A stretch of DNA of 64,000 nucleotides from Xanthobacteraceae bacterium (GTDB lineage: Bacteria > Pseudomonadota > Alphaproteobacteria > Rhizobiales > Xanthobacteraceae). The stretch spans positions 1-64,000 of the forward strand of contig JAQGJU010000094.1 of assembly GCA_028290465.1 (NCBI GenBank), written 5' to 3'. The stretch's first letter is position 1, and each line of letters starts with the position of its first letter. The position numbers and the translations under genes were made by a program. Shown one piece after another: positions 47,914 through 57,072 of the stretch. The notes under the pieces were generated by a model. It was given only the letters and a program-made list of their open reading frames with translations. It was not told where the DNA came from and searched no databases.

Positions 47914-50685
47914 ATGAAGCGGCTGCCGGAGCATAATCTGCCCGAACCCGAGCCTTATCCGCCGGAAGGCCATCTGCGCGAGGCTCAGCTGCGGGAAGCC
48001 CAAATACGCGAGGCCCTTGCGCGGACAGCCCGGCCTGGGGCACTGAAAAGGCGAGGCGTCGCAAGTCTGCTGCGCCGCGATTCGGGGCGAAAGCCGGCCA
48101 TGGCCACCCAGGATGTAGGCGAAAAGGGCGGACGCCGGGCGGCGGTCGATCGCAGCCGGTATGGCGCGCGCAGCGGCAGCATCGGCCTGGTGCTGGCGAT
48201 CGCCTTCATGCTGGTCGGCGCCGCGACCGGACTGGTGCTGATCGGCCGTACCCAGGCCGAGCCCTATATTCTGGGGTTGTTGGCGCTGCTGGCGATGGTC
48301 GGGGTGTTTGCGCTGTTCGCGCTGGCGTCCGGCATCCTGCGGGTGACCAGCGAGGATTCCGCCAATCCGGTGATCAAGGGTGTGGTCGACGGCGCCTTCG
48401 ACGGCATCGTGGTGACCGATCCGGGCGGCCGCGTGGTTTATGCCAACGCCGCATATCTCGATCTTGTGGACGCCGCCGACGCCAATGACGTGCGGCCGAT
48501 CGAGCGGGTGTTCATCGGCGAGCCGGACGTTTCGGAGGCGATCTACCGGCTGCTCAAGGCGGCGCGCGAAGGCCGCCGTCTGCAGGAAGAAGTCCGGGTG
48601 GTCGGGCTCAAGGGCGAACCGCCGCGCTGGCTGCGGCTGCGGGTGCATCCGCTGGCCGAGGGCAAGCGCGATACCCGCCACGCGGTGTGGTCGATCGCCG
48701 ATGTGACCCGCGAGCGCGAGAAGCAGGAAAACATCTTCCAGGAACTGCAATACGCGATCGACTATCTCGACCACGCGCCTGCCGGCTTCTTCTCGGTCGA
48801 TGCCGCCGGCAAGATCGTCTACCTCAATGCGACGCTGGCCGGTTGGCTCGACCACGATCTGGCGCAGGTCGGCTCCGGCGGGCTCAAGCTCGCCGACATC
48901 GTGCCGGGCGAAGGCGCGGCGCTGCTCACGACGTTCGCGGCGGCGCCCGGCGAGGTCAAGACCCAGACCCTCGATCTCGATCTGAAGACGCGGGGCGGGC
49001 GCACCGTGCCGGTGCGGCTGTTCCACAAGGTCGCGTTCGGGGCCGACGGCGCGCCCGGCGCCTCGCGCACGCTGGTGCTCAACCGCGCGCGCGGCGACGG
49101 CACCGATCCGCAGCGCGCCGCCGAAGTGCGCTTCATGCGCTTTTTCCAGAACACCCCGATGGCGATCGCGACCGTCAACAAGAACGGCCGCATCGCGCGC
49201 AGCAATGCGCTGTTCGCCCGCATGTTCCAGGGCGCGCTGAGCGGCGAGGGCGAAGACGGTACGATCCTGTCGGTCGTCCATCCCCGCGATCGCGGCGGCC
49301 TGGAATCGGCAATCCGTCAGGCCGCCGATGGCCGGGTGGATATTTCCCCGGTCGAGGCCGCGCTGGCCGGCCAGGGCGAGCGCTGGGTGCATTTCTACGT
49401 TGCCGCTATCGAAGAGGAAGAAGAGCGCGACGCCGAAGCCGCCATCGTGTACGCGCTGGAGACCACCGAACGGCGCACGCTGGAAAACCAGTTCGCGCAG
49501 TCGCAGAAGATGCAGGCGGTCGGCCAGCTCGCCGGCGGCATCGCGCATGATTTCAACAACGTGCTGTCCGCCATCATGATGGCGACCGATTTCCTGCTGA
49601 GCGCGCACAAGCCGACCGACCCGTCGTTCTCCGACATCATGCAGATCAAGCAGAACGCCAACCGGGCCGCCAGCCTGGTGCGCCAGTTGTTGGCGTTCTC
49701 GCGGCGGCAGACGCTGCGCCCGCAGGTGCTCGACCTCGGCGAGGCACTGTCGGATCTCTCGATGCTGCTGCGCCGCCTGATCGGCGAGCAGGTCGGGCTC
49801 GATGTCGTGCATGGCCGCGACCTGTGGCCGGTCAAGGTCGACATCTCGCAGTTCGAACAAGTCGTCGTGAATCTTGCCGTTAATGCGCGCGATGCGATGC
49901 CGAACGGCGGCAAGCTGAAGGTCCGCACCGCGAATGTGACCGAGGCCGAGTGCGCCAAATTCCAGTACAAGGGCATGCCGGCCGCCGACTATGTGCTGGT
50001 CGAGGTTGCCGATACCGGTACCGGCATTCCGGCCGAGATCCGCGACAAAATCTTCGAGCCGTTCTTTTCCACCAAGGAGGTCGGCAAGGGCACCGGCCTC
50101 GGCCTGTCGACCGTGTACGGCATCGTCAAGCAGACCGGCGGTTTCGTCTATGTCGATTCCGAAGCCGGCAAGGGCACCGCGTTCCGCATCTTCCTGCCGC
50201 GCCATGTGCCGGGCGAGGAAGAGGCCGAGCCGGTCCCTCCGATCCCGGCGCCCGCGATTGCCGGCGCGCTGGCGGCGGCCGACGAGGTGGTGCGGGCGGC
50301 GGCGGCCGATCTCACCGGCCGCGGCACCATTCTGCTGGTCGAGGACGAAGAGGGCCTGCGCGCCCTCAACGCCCGGGGCCTGAAATCGCGCGGCTATGAA
50401 GTTCTGGTCGCCGGTAACGGGGTCGAGGCCATCGAGGTGCTCGAAGAATGCGGCGGCAAGGTCGATCTCGTCGTGTCCGACGTGGTGATGCCCGAAATGG
50501 ACGGGCCGACGCTGCTCAAGGAACTGCGGGTGCGCCATCCCGACCTGAAGTTCATCTTCGTGTCGGGCTATGCCGAGGATGCCTTCGAAAAGCACCTGCC
50601 GGAAGGCGGCCAGTTCGCGTTCCTGGCCAAGCCGTTCACGCTCAAGCAACTGGTCGCGGCCGTCAAAGAGACCATGAGCAGCTAG
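47914..50685 (+). CDS. cckA: Hybrid sensor kinase CckA
   Basis: 923 residues. In alphaproteobacteria CckA phosphorylates CtrA through ChpT. In order: a charged N-terminus with LREAQ repeats; two membrane helices (about 89-140); three PAS-like domains (about 150-520); the dimerisation helix with His545 in [13 protein letters not shown]; an ATPase domain with [17 protein letters not shown] and [15 protein letters not shown]; and a receiver domain with phospho-acceptor Asp856 ([12 protein letters not shown]). Location directly after flhB is the known order in Bradyrhizobium relatives. It would link flagellar operon output with the CtrA-type boxes seen here. Confidence 0.93.
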   Translation: MKRLPEHNLPEPEPYPPEGHLREAQLREAQIREALARTARPGALKRRGVASLLRRDSGRKPAMATQDVGEKGGRRAAVDRSRYGARSGSIGLVLAIAFMLVGAATGLVLIGRTQAEPYILGLLALLAMVGVFALFALASGILRVTSEDSANPVIKGVVDGAFDGIVVTDPGGRVVYANAAYLDLVDAADANDVRPIERVFIGEPDVSEAIYRLLKAAREGRRLQEEVRVVGLKGEPPRWLRLRVHPLAEGKRDTRHAVWSIADVTREREKQENIFQELQYAIDYLDHAPAGFFSVDAAGKIVYLNATLAGWLDHDLAQVGSGGLKLADIVPGEGAALLTTFAAAPGEVKTQTLDLDLKTRGGRTVPVRLFHKVAFGADGAPGASRTLVLNRARGDGTDPQRAAEVRFMRFFQNTPMAIATVNKNGRIARSNALFARMFQGALSGEGEDGTILSVVHPRDRGGLESAIRQAADGRVDISPVEAALAGQGERWVHFYVAAIEEEEERDAEAAIVYALETTERRTLENQFAQSQKMQAVGQLAGGIAHDFNNVLSAIMMATDFLLSAHKPTDPSFSDIMQIKQNANRAASLVRQLLAFSRRQTLRPQVLDLGEALSDLSMLLRRLIGEQVGLDVVHGRDLWPVKVDISQFEQVVVNLAVNARDAMPNGGKLKVRTANVTEAECAKFQYKGMPAADYVLVEVADTGTGIPAEIRDKIFEPFFSTKEVGKGTGLGLSTVYGIVKQTGGFVYVDSEAGKGTAFRIFLPRHVPGEEEAEPVPPIPAPAIAGALAAADEVVRAAAADLTGRGTILLVEDEEGLRALNARGLKSRGYEVLVAGNGVEAIEVLEECGGKVDLVVSDVVMPEMDGPTLLKELRVRHPDLKFIFVSGYAEDAFEKHLPEGGQFAFLAKPFTLKQLVAAVKETMSS

Positions 50686-50877
50686 GGCGATCAGGAGCCG
50701 TGGCCGCTTTTATGCCTCGGTTCTGCATTAGCACGCCCCCCACGCATGGGTGGATTGCACAGCACCCCTGCGGCATAGTTTCCAAACGGCCGGATGCGAC
50801 GCTTTGCGACAGGTTATCCGGTGGCCGCCTCACCTACGTATAGGGTGAGGGGCAGGGTGCCCTGGGAAAAGTTTCGC

Positions 50878-51843
50878 ATGAATGGGTTGGGCCGTTTCCA
50901 ACTATCACTGATGGTCCTGGTCTCGGCGATCACCGTGCTGGTGTGCGCCGGTGAGGCCGTGGCGCGCCCGGGCGGCGGCTTCAGCCTGGGCAGCCGGGGC
51001 CTGCGCTCGTTCCAGGTTCCGCCGACGACCCGCACCGCACCCGGACAGGCGAGCCCGCTCGACCGTTCCATGACTCAGCCCGGCCAGTCCGGCGTGCTTG
51101 CCCGCAGCGGCGTGGCCGCGACGCCGCGCGCGTTCCACCGTCCGGGGCTGCTCGGCGGCCTCGCCGCCGGGTTCATCGGTGCCGGTCTCCTCGGCATGCT
51201 GTTCGGTAACGGGTTCTTCGGCAGCCTCGGCGGATTGGCCTCGATGCTGGGACTGCTGGCCCAGATCGCGGTGGTCGCCGGCATCGGCTGGCTGGCATGG
51301 TCGTGGTGGCAGCGGCGCGGCATGGCGGCGTTCGCCGGCCTGTCGCCCCGCCAACTGGCGGACGCCTATGACCGGCCGCGCGCCGACTTCGCGGCCTCAC
51401 TGCCGGGGGACGCCACCGCCGACGGCGTGCCGAATGCCGATCTTGGTACGCTGCAACTTAGCGGCGATGACTTCGACACCTTCGAGCGGCTGCTCGGCGA
51501 AATTCAGACCGCCCATGCACGGGCGGATGTGGCCGTGTTGCGAATGCGCGTCACGCCCGAGATGCTGGACTATTTCGCCGAGGAACTCCCGGCCGGTCCG
51601 GGTCACAGTCCGGGTCACGGCCCTGACGCTGAAGTCGGCACGGTCACCCTGCTGCGGGGCGACCTGTCGGAAGCCTGGCGCGAACGCGAGGCCGACTATG
51701 CCACCGTCGCGATGCGGTATGCGCTCGATGGCTTCAAGCGTGGGCGCGGCGGTGAAGCGACCCGGGTCGAGGTCACCGAAGTGTGGACCTTCCGCCGTGC
51801 GCCGGGCAGCCATTGGCAATTGTCGGCCATTCAACAGACCTGA
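50878..51843 (+). CDS. Tim44-like domain protein, first paralogue
   Basis: 321 residues from ATG 50878. A signal or membrane segment (FQLSLMVLVSAITVLVCAGEAVA) is followed by a Gly-rich double hydrophobic region (LLGGLAAGFIGAGLLGMLFGNGFFGSLGGLASMLGLLAQIAVVAGIGWLAW). The Tim44/MBA1-like domain follows (DDFDTFERLLGEIQTAHARADVAVLRMRVTPEMLDYFAEEL and EVTEVWTFRRAPGSHWQLSAIQQT). The bacterial family probably works at the inner membrane, function unsettled. A paralogue with the same layout is at 62847-63914. Confidence 0.82.
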   Translation: MNGLGRFQLSLMVLVSAITVLVCAGEAVARPGGGFSLGSRGLRSFQVPPTTRTAPGQASPLDRSMTQPGQSGVLARSGVAATPRAFHRPGLLGGLAAGFIGAGLLGMLFGNGFFGSLGGLASMLGLLAQIAVVAGIGWLAWSWWQRRGMAAFAGLSPRQLADAYDRPRADFAASLPGDATADGVPNADLGTLQLSGDDFDTFERLLGEIQTAHARADVAVLRMRVTPEMLDYFAEELPAGPGHSPGHGPDAEVGTVTLLRGDLSEAWREREADYATVAMRYALDGFKRGRGGEATRVEVTEVWTFRRAPGSHWQLSAIQQT

Positions 51844-52001
51844 CGGGACTCCCCGTGCGAGGCGCAACCCGATAGGCTGCGCCCGCCGAGCCATGACTTC
51901 GATTCCGCCGGAACGGATCATGGTGTGGTTTTGTTGCCCAGCATGATCTTGCCCGAAAGCGGGCATTCACTTTGCGATCATGTTCGAGTTCAGGAGTTCG
52001 C

Positions 52002-52607
52002 ATGACTATCCGACTGTCCTCCCGCCGTTCGATCGTGACCATGCTGGCGGTCGTTACGAGTTTGCTGGGCGCGCTAGGCCCCGCATCGGCGCAGTCCGAT
52101 CCGGCGGCCGAGGCGTTCCTCAACGCGATCTACTCTGCCTACAAGGGCAGCTCCGACAAGGGCGCGAAGGGCATTCCGCTCAACAGTGACGAGACCATCC
52201 AGCGCTACTTCGAACCCTCGCTCGCGGCCGAGATCATCAAGGACGCGGCCGAGGCCAAGAAACGCGGCGACGCGCCGAAGCTCAATGGCGATCCGTTCAT
52301 CGACGGTCAGGATTGGGAGATCACCAAGTTCAGCGTCGCGGTGAAAGAGGCCGGGGCCGACAAGGCGGTCGGCACCGTCAACATCAATAATTTTGGCAAA
52401 GACATCGCGATCATCCTCAACCTCGTCAAGCCGCCGGACGGCTGGCGGATCGCCAACATCAGGTGGGAGACGGGCGACACGCTGCGGAGCCTGTATTTCA
52501 AAGATGAGCCGGGGCCGAAGGGCGCCAAGAAACCGCCGCCCAAGGGCAAGAAGAAGCCGCCGCCGAAGGGCGCCAAAAAGCCGCCGCGACGTAGTCAGCG
52601 CTCTTAA
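52002..52607 (+). CDS. Secreted DUF3828-like protein with Lys/Pro-rich tail
   Basis: 201 residues from ATG 52002 (AGGAG five bases upstream). A signal peptide (IVTMLAVVTSLLGALGPASAQ) precedes a 130-residue alpha/beta domain with AEAFLNAIYSAYKGS, IQRYFEPSLAAEIIKDAAEA and DGWRIANIRWETGDTLRSLY, the layout of DUF3828 proteins. The last 35 residues are KGAKKPPPKGKKKPPPKG-type repeats, very basic. The tail could bind peptidoglycan or another polyanion (an inference). Confidence 0.7.
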   Translation: MTIRLSSRRSIVTMLAVVTSLLGALGPASAQSDPAAEAFLNAIYSAYKGSSDKGAKGIPLNSDETIQRYFEPSLAAEIIKDAAEAKKRGDAPKLNGDPFIDGQDWEITKFSVAVKEAGADKAVGTVNINNFGKDIAIILNLVKPPDGWRIANIRWETGDTLRSLYFKDEPGPKGAKKPPPKGKKKPPPKGAKKPPRRSQRS

Positions 52608-52617
52608 AGTGATTCTG

Positions 52618-52637
52618 GAACTTGAGATCAAGTTCCG
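52618..52637. terminator. Hairpin downstream of the DUF3828-like gene
   Basis: GGAACTTGA-GA-TCAAGTTCC, a 9-bp perfect palindrome ten bases after the stop. There is no T-tract directly after it, although the next 50 bases are AT-rich. It may act for either convergent gene. Confidence 0.4.
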
Positions 52638-52696
52638 CCGCAACGCGAATCGCAGCGGACTTTAGCGAACGTATTTTATTTAAGTATTTCAAATAG

Positions 52697-53293
52697 TTAT
52701 AGAACGATGCTCGGGTTTCTGAGGTTCTGATCGCAATCGATCAGGTTAAGTTGCCTCGCCTGAATCAGCCAGGGCCCGCCGGGCTGTTCGACGAAGCGAT
52801 AGCCGCACCAGCCGTTCAGCCAACGTGTGCTGCTGCCGCGAAATTCGCTGATCAAAAAGTTCGACCGGACCATGCGGGCGCCGGGTTCGGCAGTGGTGAA
52901 AACCTCGACATTGGTGACCATGCGAACGGTGCGGGACTTCGGCGCCTGCGACCACGCATAGCCGGTCCGCAGCCGGTAGACCCGGTCTTCCAGACGCCGC
53001 CGGTCGTCGAACGAGATGGTGATCTCGCGGCGCGGGTCGCCGGCGTTCGGGGTCGTCGGCAGCCAGTACACGCACTCCGGCGTGAACATCGAAAGCCAGG
53101 CTTCCAGGTTATCCTGGTCGAGCAGGCGGGCCTCCTTTTCGATCAGCATGCGGAAGCGTTCGCGCTCGGCCGGATCGGCGACCAGGCGGTCATCGCCCTG
53201 CCAGTCGGTGAACATCGCGATCACGTCGCGATACAGTTCGTCGCTGATGTAGTGCGAGGTCTTGTGCGGATCGTGGGTGAGGGGTTGCGACAT
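52697..53293 (-). CDS. Aromatic-ring-hydroxylating dioxygenase, small (beta) subunit
   Basis: 198 residues from ATG 53293. The NTF2-like beta subunit pattern is EARLLDQDNLEAWLSMFTPECVYWLPT, SFDDRRRLEDRVYRLRTGYAWSQAPKSRTVRMVTNVEV and WLIQARQLNLIDCDQNLRNPSIVL. It is structural and holds the alpha subunits in a hexamer. It lies 8 bases after the alpha gene. A longer open frame to 54283 is a shadow of the alpha gene. Confidence 0.9.
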   Translation of the reverse strand: MSQPLTHDPHKTSHYISDELYRDVIAMFTDWQGDDRLVADPAERERFRMLIEKEARLLDQDNLEAWLSMFTPECVYWLPTTPNAGDPRREITISFDDRRRLEDRVYRLRTGYAWSQAPKSRTVRMVTNVEVFTTAEPGARMVRSNFLISEFRGSSTRWLNGWCGYRFVEQPGGPWLIQARQLNLIDCDQNLRNPSIVL

Positions 53294-53301
53294 AAGTTCG
53301 C

Positions 53302-54684
53302 TCACGGCTCGCGCCGCACGTGGAGGTTCGGCGGGTGCTTCATCAGCCGCTTCCACTCCTTGATGTATTCGCGCATGAACACCTCGTCGGTGGCCGGCGC
53401 CGTGATGACGCCGTTGTCGTGCGTCTTGACCCGGCCCGGAATGCCGAGGCCGCGATGCATGTAGACCCACTCGTCCTCGATCGCCTCGAGGCCGTGCTGG
53501 ATCTCCTCGAAGTTCGACAAGTCGTCGACCTCGCCGAAATTCGGGAAGCCTTCTTGCGTTCGCATGCGCAGCGCGTTGATGTCGTCGACCGCGCCATCGA
53601 GCACATTGTCGTCGTCGACCACCGCGGTGCCGTACCAGGTGGTGTTGGTCTCGTTGACCGATAGCGGCTCGATGACCTGGATATGGTTGCCGAGCAGCGA
53701 CAGGTTGGGGAACACGTTGATGTTGACCGGCTCGGAGCCGGCGAGATCGAGAAACTCGTCGGCGCGCGCGCCGTATTTGGCGCGGAATTTCTCCTCGTAG
53801 TGCTCCTTGCCGGGATGCGCCGATTCCAGCGCCCATAATCCGCCGACGCGCTTTGGCAAGTTCGGCCGCTTGTCCTTGAAGTGGTGGCCGTTGCCCATAT
53901 AGGCGACATACATCGGCTGCTCGTCGGGCTTGGTCTTGTAATACGACATGCCCTTTTCGTTCGGCGCCATCAGCCGGTTCTCGGTCTCCAGCAGCGAGCG
54001 GTGCGAGAACACGACATGGTAGCCGTCGGCCGAATTGTCGTAGGCCAGCTTCCAGTTGCCTTTGTACATCAGCCGGTTGGCTTCGCAGACCCGGAACTTG
54101 CCGCCGGGATGGCGGTCGATCCATTCGTCGATCGGCGTGGCGATCGGGCCGAGCCAGTCGACCAGCGACGGCGCGTCGGCGTTCAGCGTGCCGAAAATGA
54201 AGCCGCGATAGGACGCGACCCGCGACACCTGCGCGAGGTTGAACTTCGGATCGGAAAAATCGCCCGCATAGCCGTCCGGCCACGGCACGCCGGACAGCTT
54301 GCCGTTATTGCGGAAGGTCCAGCCGTGATACGGGCACTGGAACGACTTGGCGCTGCCCTTCTCGAAGCGGCACAGCGTCGTGCCGCGATGGGTGCAGCGG
54401 TTATACAGCGCCCGCAATTCGCCGTCGGAATCGCGGGTCAGGATGATCGGCCGCATGCCGAGCCGCAGCGTCATGTAGTCATTGTTGTTCGGGATCTGGC
54501 TCTCATGCGCCAGATAGACCCAGGTGCCGGCGAAGATATGCGTCATCTCGGCGGTGAATATTTGCGGGTCGGTGTAGATCAGCCGGTGGACGCGATCCTC
54601 CTGGATCAGTTCGTCCCAGTCATACGGGCAGGGCGTGTTCGACGGCCAGCCGCCGTAGCGGTTAAGCTGCTCCAGCATCGACAT
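53302..54684 (-). CDS. Rieske aromatic-ring-hydroxylating dioxygenase, large (alpha) subunit
   Basis: 460 residues. The Rieske cluster ligands are C97-x-H99 and C117-x2-H120 (CTHRGTTLC and CPYHGW). The mononuclear iron site is D-x2-H-x4-H at D220, H223, H228 (NSADGYHVVFSH). It cis-dihydroxylates or deaminates an aromatic ring using electrons from a reductase that is not encoded nearby. The adjacent glutamine-synthetase-like gene recalls aniline dioxygenase operons. The substrate is inferred only. Confidence 0.93.
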   Translation of the reverse strand: MSMLEQLNRYGGWPSNTPCPYDWDELIQEDRVHRLIYTDPQIFTAEMTHIFAGTWVYLAHESQIPNNNDYMTLRLGMRPIILTRDSDGELRALYNRCTHRGTTLCRFEKGSAKSFQCPYHGWTFRNNGKLSGVPWPDGYAGDFSDPKFNLAQVSRVASYRGFIFGTLNADAPSLVDWLGPIATPIDEWIDRHPGGKFRVCEANRLMYKGNWKLAYDNSADGYHVVFSHRSLLETENRLMAPNEKGMSYYKTKPDEQPMYVAYMGNGHHFKDKRPNLPKRVGGLWALESAHPGKEHYEEKFRAKYGARADEFLDLAGSEPVNINVFPNLSLLGNHIQVIEPLSVNETNTTWYGTAVVDDDNVLDGAVDDINALRMRTQEGFPNFGEVDDLSNFEEIQHGLEAIEDEWVYMHRGLGIPGRVKTHDNGVITAPATDEVFMREYIKEWKRLMKHPPNLHVRREP

Positions 54685-54724
54685 CGGTTGTCTCCACTCG
54701 TCGTCTCGGCTCAGTCTAGACCGC

Positions 54725-56215
54725 TCAAAAGAAATCGAAATACTCGTTGTGCTCCCACACCGTCGGCTCGTCGCCCGGATGCGCGCCGCTCTCTTCGAGA
54801 TAGCGCATGAAGCGCCCGGCCTCGGTGCGCTTCAGCTTGACGAAATAGTCCACATAGACGTCGCCGAGTGCTTTACGGAACAGCGCATCCTGGTCGAGGA
54901 CATCGAGCGCATCGATCAGCGTCTTCGGCAGCGGCGCGCGGGCCGCCGCATAGGGCTCGTCGTCCTGCGGGCCGGGATCGAGGCCGCGTTCGACGCCGTC
55001 CCGGCCGGCGACGAGTTGCGACAGGATGTACAGATACGGATTGGCGGAAGGCTCGCCGACGCGGTTCTCCAGCCGCGTCGCCGAATCGCCGGTGCCGCCC
55101 AGCACCCGGATCATCGCGCCGCGATGGTCGAAGCCCCAGGATGCGCGGTCCGGCGCCAGCGAGTTCGGCCGAAAGCGCCGATAGCCGTTCACGGTCGGAG
55201 TCGCGAACGCGGTCGCCGCGTTAGCGTTGTGCAGCACGCCGCCGAGAAAATTCTGCCCGAGCGGCGACAGCAGCGTGCCATCGTCGGTCGGCATGAAAAG
55301 GTTGTTGCCGCTCGTTGTGTCGGTCAGCGACAGGTGCAGATGCCAGCCGCTGGAGTAGAAGCCCTTCAGCGCCGGCCGGCACATGAAGGTGGCGAAATAG
55401 CCCATGCGCCGGCAGATCTGCCGCGTCGCGGTGCGGAACAGCACCAAGTCGTCGGCCGCCGCCAGCGCATCCTGGGCCGCGAAGGTGCATTCGACCTGGC
55501 CGGGGCCCCACTCGTTTTCCAGCGAGCGCAGCGGCAGCCGGATTTTCTCGAACGCCGTAGCCAGTGCCGAGAACACCGGCTGCATCAGGTCCATGTTGGA
55601 TTCGGAATGATAGGAATAGCCGGGTTCGACCGGCGCGGTGGCGATCGGCCGGCCGCGCACGCCTGGCATGCCGATATGCTCTTCGCCGAGGCGGTCCTCG
55701 GCGACTTTGAGCAGGTACCATTCGACTTCGAGGCCGACCCGGCAGCTCTGGCCGCGCGCGCTAAGTTCCGCGAGCTGCTGGCGCAGCAATTGCCGGGCCG
55801 AGAAGAAATACGGCATGCCGCTGTTGAAGTATTCGTCGCACAGCACCCAGCCGACGCCGGGCGCCCAGGGCAGCACCCGGAACGTGGTCGGGTCCGGCAC
55901 GATGGTGATGTTCGGCGAGCCGCTCATCTCTTTGAGGCCCATGCCGCCGCCCGGTACGAACGACGAAAACGTGCGCGCGCCGGCCGAATCCAAGGTCGTG
56001 GTCGCGACGTTGATGTTGTAGCCGTTGACCAGCGCGTTCAGGAATGCGGGGACGGTGACGGTCTTGGCCTTTGAGGCCCCATGGGTGTCCGGCCAGGCGA
56101 CCCGGATCAGCGTCAGATTGTGCTGCTCGATCCGCGCCTTGATCTCGTCCGCGGCCTGCCATTGCGCATCCGTCCACAGACCGTGGCGGGCGATGAATCC
56201 GGACGCTGGCGGCAT
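54725..56215 (-). CDS. Glutamine-synthetase-family ligase (possible gamma-glutamyl-amide synthetase)
   Basis: 496 residues from ATG 56215. The beta-grasp and catalytic domains of glutamine synthetase are present: DTHGASKAKTVTVPAFLNAL, SGWHLHLSLTDTTSGNNLFMPTDDG, PTVNGYRRFRPNSLAPDRASWGFDHRGAMIRVLG and the glutamate-flap-like ENRVGEPSANPYLYILSQLVAG. It belongs to the broad GlnA-like group (PuuA, TdnQ/AtdA1, FluG types) rather than the housekeeping enzyme. Forty bases separate it from the dioxygenase genes on the same strand, so it is likely first in a three-gene operon. It may couple glutamate to an aromatic amine. Confidence 0.85.
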   Translation of the reverse strand: MPPASGFIARHGLWTDAQWQAADEIKARIEQHNLTLIRVAWPDTHGASKAKTVTVPAFLNALVNGYNINVATTTLDSAGARTFSSFVPGGGMGLKEMSGSPNITIVPDPTTFRVLPWAPGVGWVLCDEYFNSGMPYFFSARQLLRQQLAELSARGQSCRVGLEVEWYLLKVAEDRLGEEHIGMPGVRGRPIATAPVEPGYSYHSESNMDLMQPVFSALATAFEKIRLPLRSLENEWGPGQVECTFAAQDALAAADDLVLFRTATRQICRRMGYFATFMCRPALKGFYSSGWHLHLSLTDTTSGNNLFMPTDDGTLLSPLGQNFLGGVLHNANAATAFATPTVNGYRRFRPNSLAPDRASWGFDHRGAMIRVLGGTGDSATRLENRVGEPSANPYLYILSQLVAGRDGVERGLDPGPQDDEPYAAARAPLPKTLIDALDVLDQDALFRKALGDVYVDYFVKLKRTEAGRFMRYLEESGAHPGDEPTVWEHNEYFDFF

Positions 56216-56409
56216 GGATGACCTGCTGGCTGTCTGACGCGATCCTATCCGAGTTGCACGGGAGCGCCACAACCCTGGCGGACGGCCTGCCCCTGTGCAC
56301 AGGGGAAACCGGGGGAGGAACCCGCCTTTCGGGCCAAGTGGCCATGTGACAGTTCGGTGAAAGGGCTAGCATCCGGCATCGATTCGGACGGTTACGACGA
56401 GGCACGCCC

Positions 56410-57054
56410 ATGCTCGGCTGGTTCCAGGCTCTGATGCCGAAGGAAGAGCGCTTTTTCCATTTGTTCGAGCGCCACGCCCAGATCGTGGTCGCGGGCGCCG
56501 AGGCGTTGCGCGGCCTGCTCGACGGCGGCGAGCGCGTGCCGCATTTCTGCCAGGTGGTCGTCGACCGCGAGAACGATGCCGACGAGGTGACCCGCGAAGT
56601 TTTGACCGCGGTGCGCCGCACCTTCATCACGCCGTTCGACCGCGGCGACATCAAGGATCTGATCTCGTCGATGGATGATGCCATCGATCAGATGAACAAG
56701 ACCGCCAAGATCATCACACTGTTCGAGATCCGCGACTTCGAGGATCCGATGCGCGAAATGGGCGATATCGCCTTGAAGGCCGCGCAGTTGACTCTGCAAG
56801 CCGTGCCGTTGCTCAGCCAGATCGGTAAGAACCACGCGCAGCTCAACGCGATCACCGAGGAGATCATCCGGCTGGAGGAGCGCTCCGACCGGTTGCACGA
56901 CCAGGGCCGCAAGACGCTGTTCCTGGCGCACCGCAACGGCAATCCGATGGAATTCATCATCGGTACCGATATCTACGATCACCTGGAAAAGATCGTCGAC
57001 CGCTTCGAGGATGTGGCCAACGAGATCAGCGCCATCGTGATCGATCACCTCTGA
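56410..57054 (+). CDS. DUF47 (PhoU-like) accessory protein of Pit transporter
   Basis: 214 residues, all helical: FFHLFERHAQIVVAGAEALRGLLDGG, VVDRENDADEVTREVLTAVRRTFITPFDRGDIKDLISSMDDAIDQMNKTAK and the metal-ligand EERSDRLHDQGRK. DUF47 proteins pair with Pit phosphate transporters and modulate them. The pit gene follows 18 bases later. Confidence 0.93.
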   Translation: MLGWFQALMPKEERFFHLFERHAQIVVAGAEALRGLLDGGERVPHFCQVVVDRENDADEVTREVLTAVRRTFITPFDRGDIKDLISSMDDAIDQMNKTAKIITLFEIRDFEDPMREMGDIALKAAQLTLQAVPLLSQIGKNHAQLNAITEEIIRLEERSDRLHDQGRKTLFLAHRNGNPMEFIIGTDIYDHLEKIVDRFEDVANEISAIVIDHL

Positions 57055-57072
57055 CGCGCCGGGAAGGCCACC

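Noticed and set aside
47860-50649. A 929-codon minus-strand open frame opposite cckA
   Set aside because: It is a high-GC mirror of cckA, with His/Arg/Gln-rich composition and no motif; the plus strand has a full kinase architecture.
52697-54283. A 528-codon frame for the dioxygenase beta subunit
   Set aside because: The first 330 codons are the alpha gene out of frame; the beta subunit starts at 53293.
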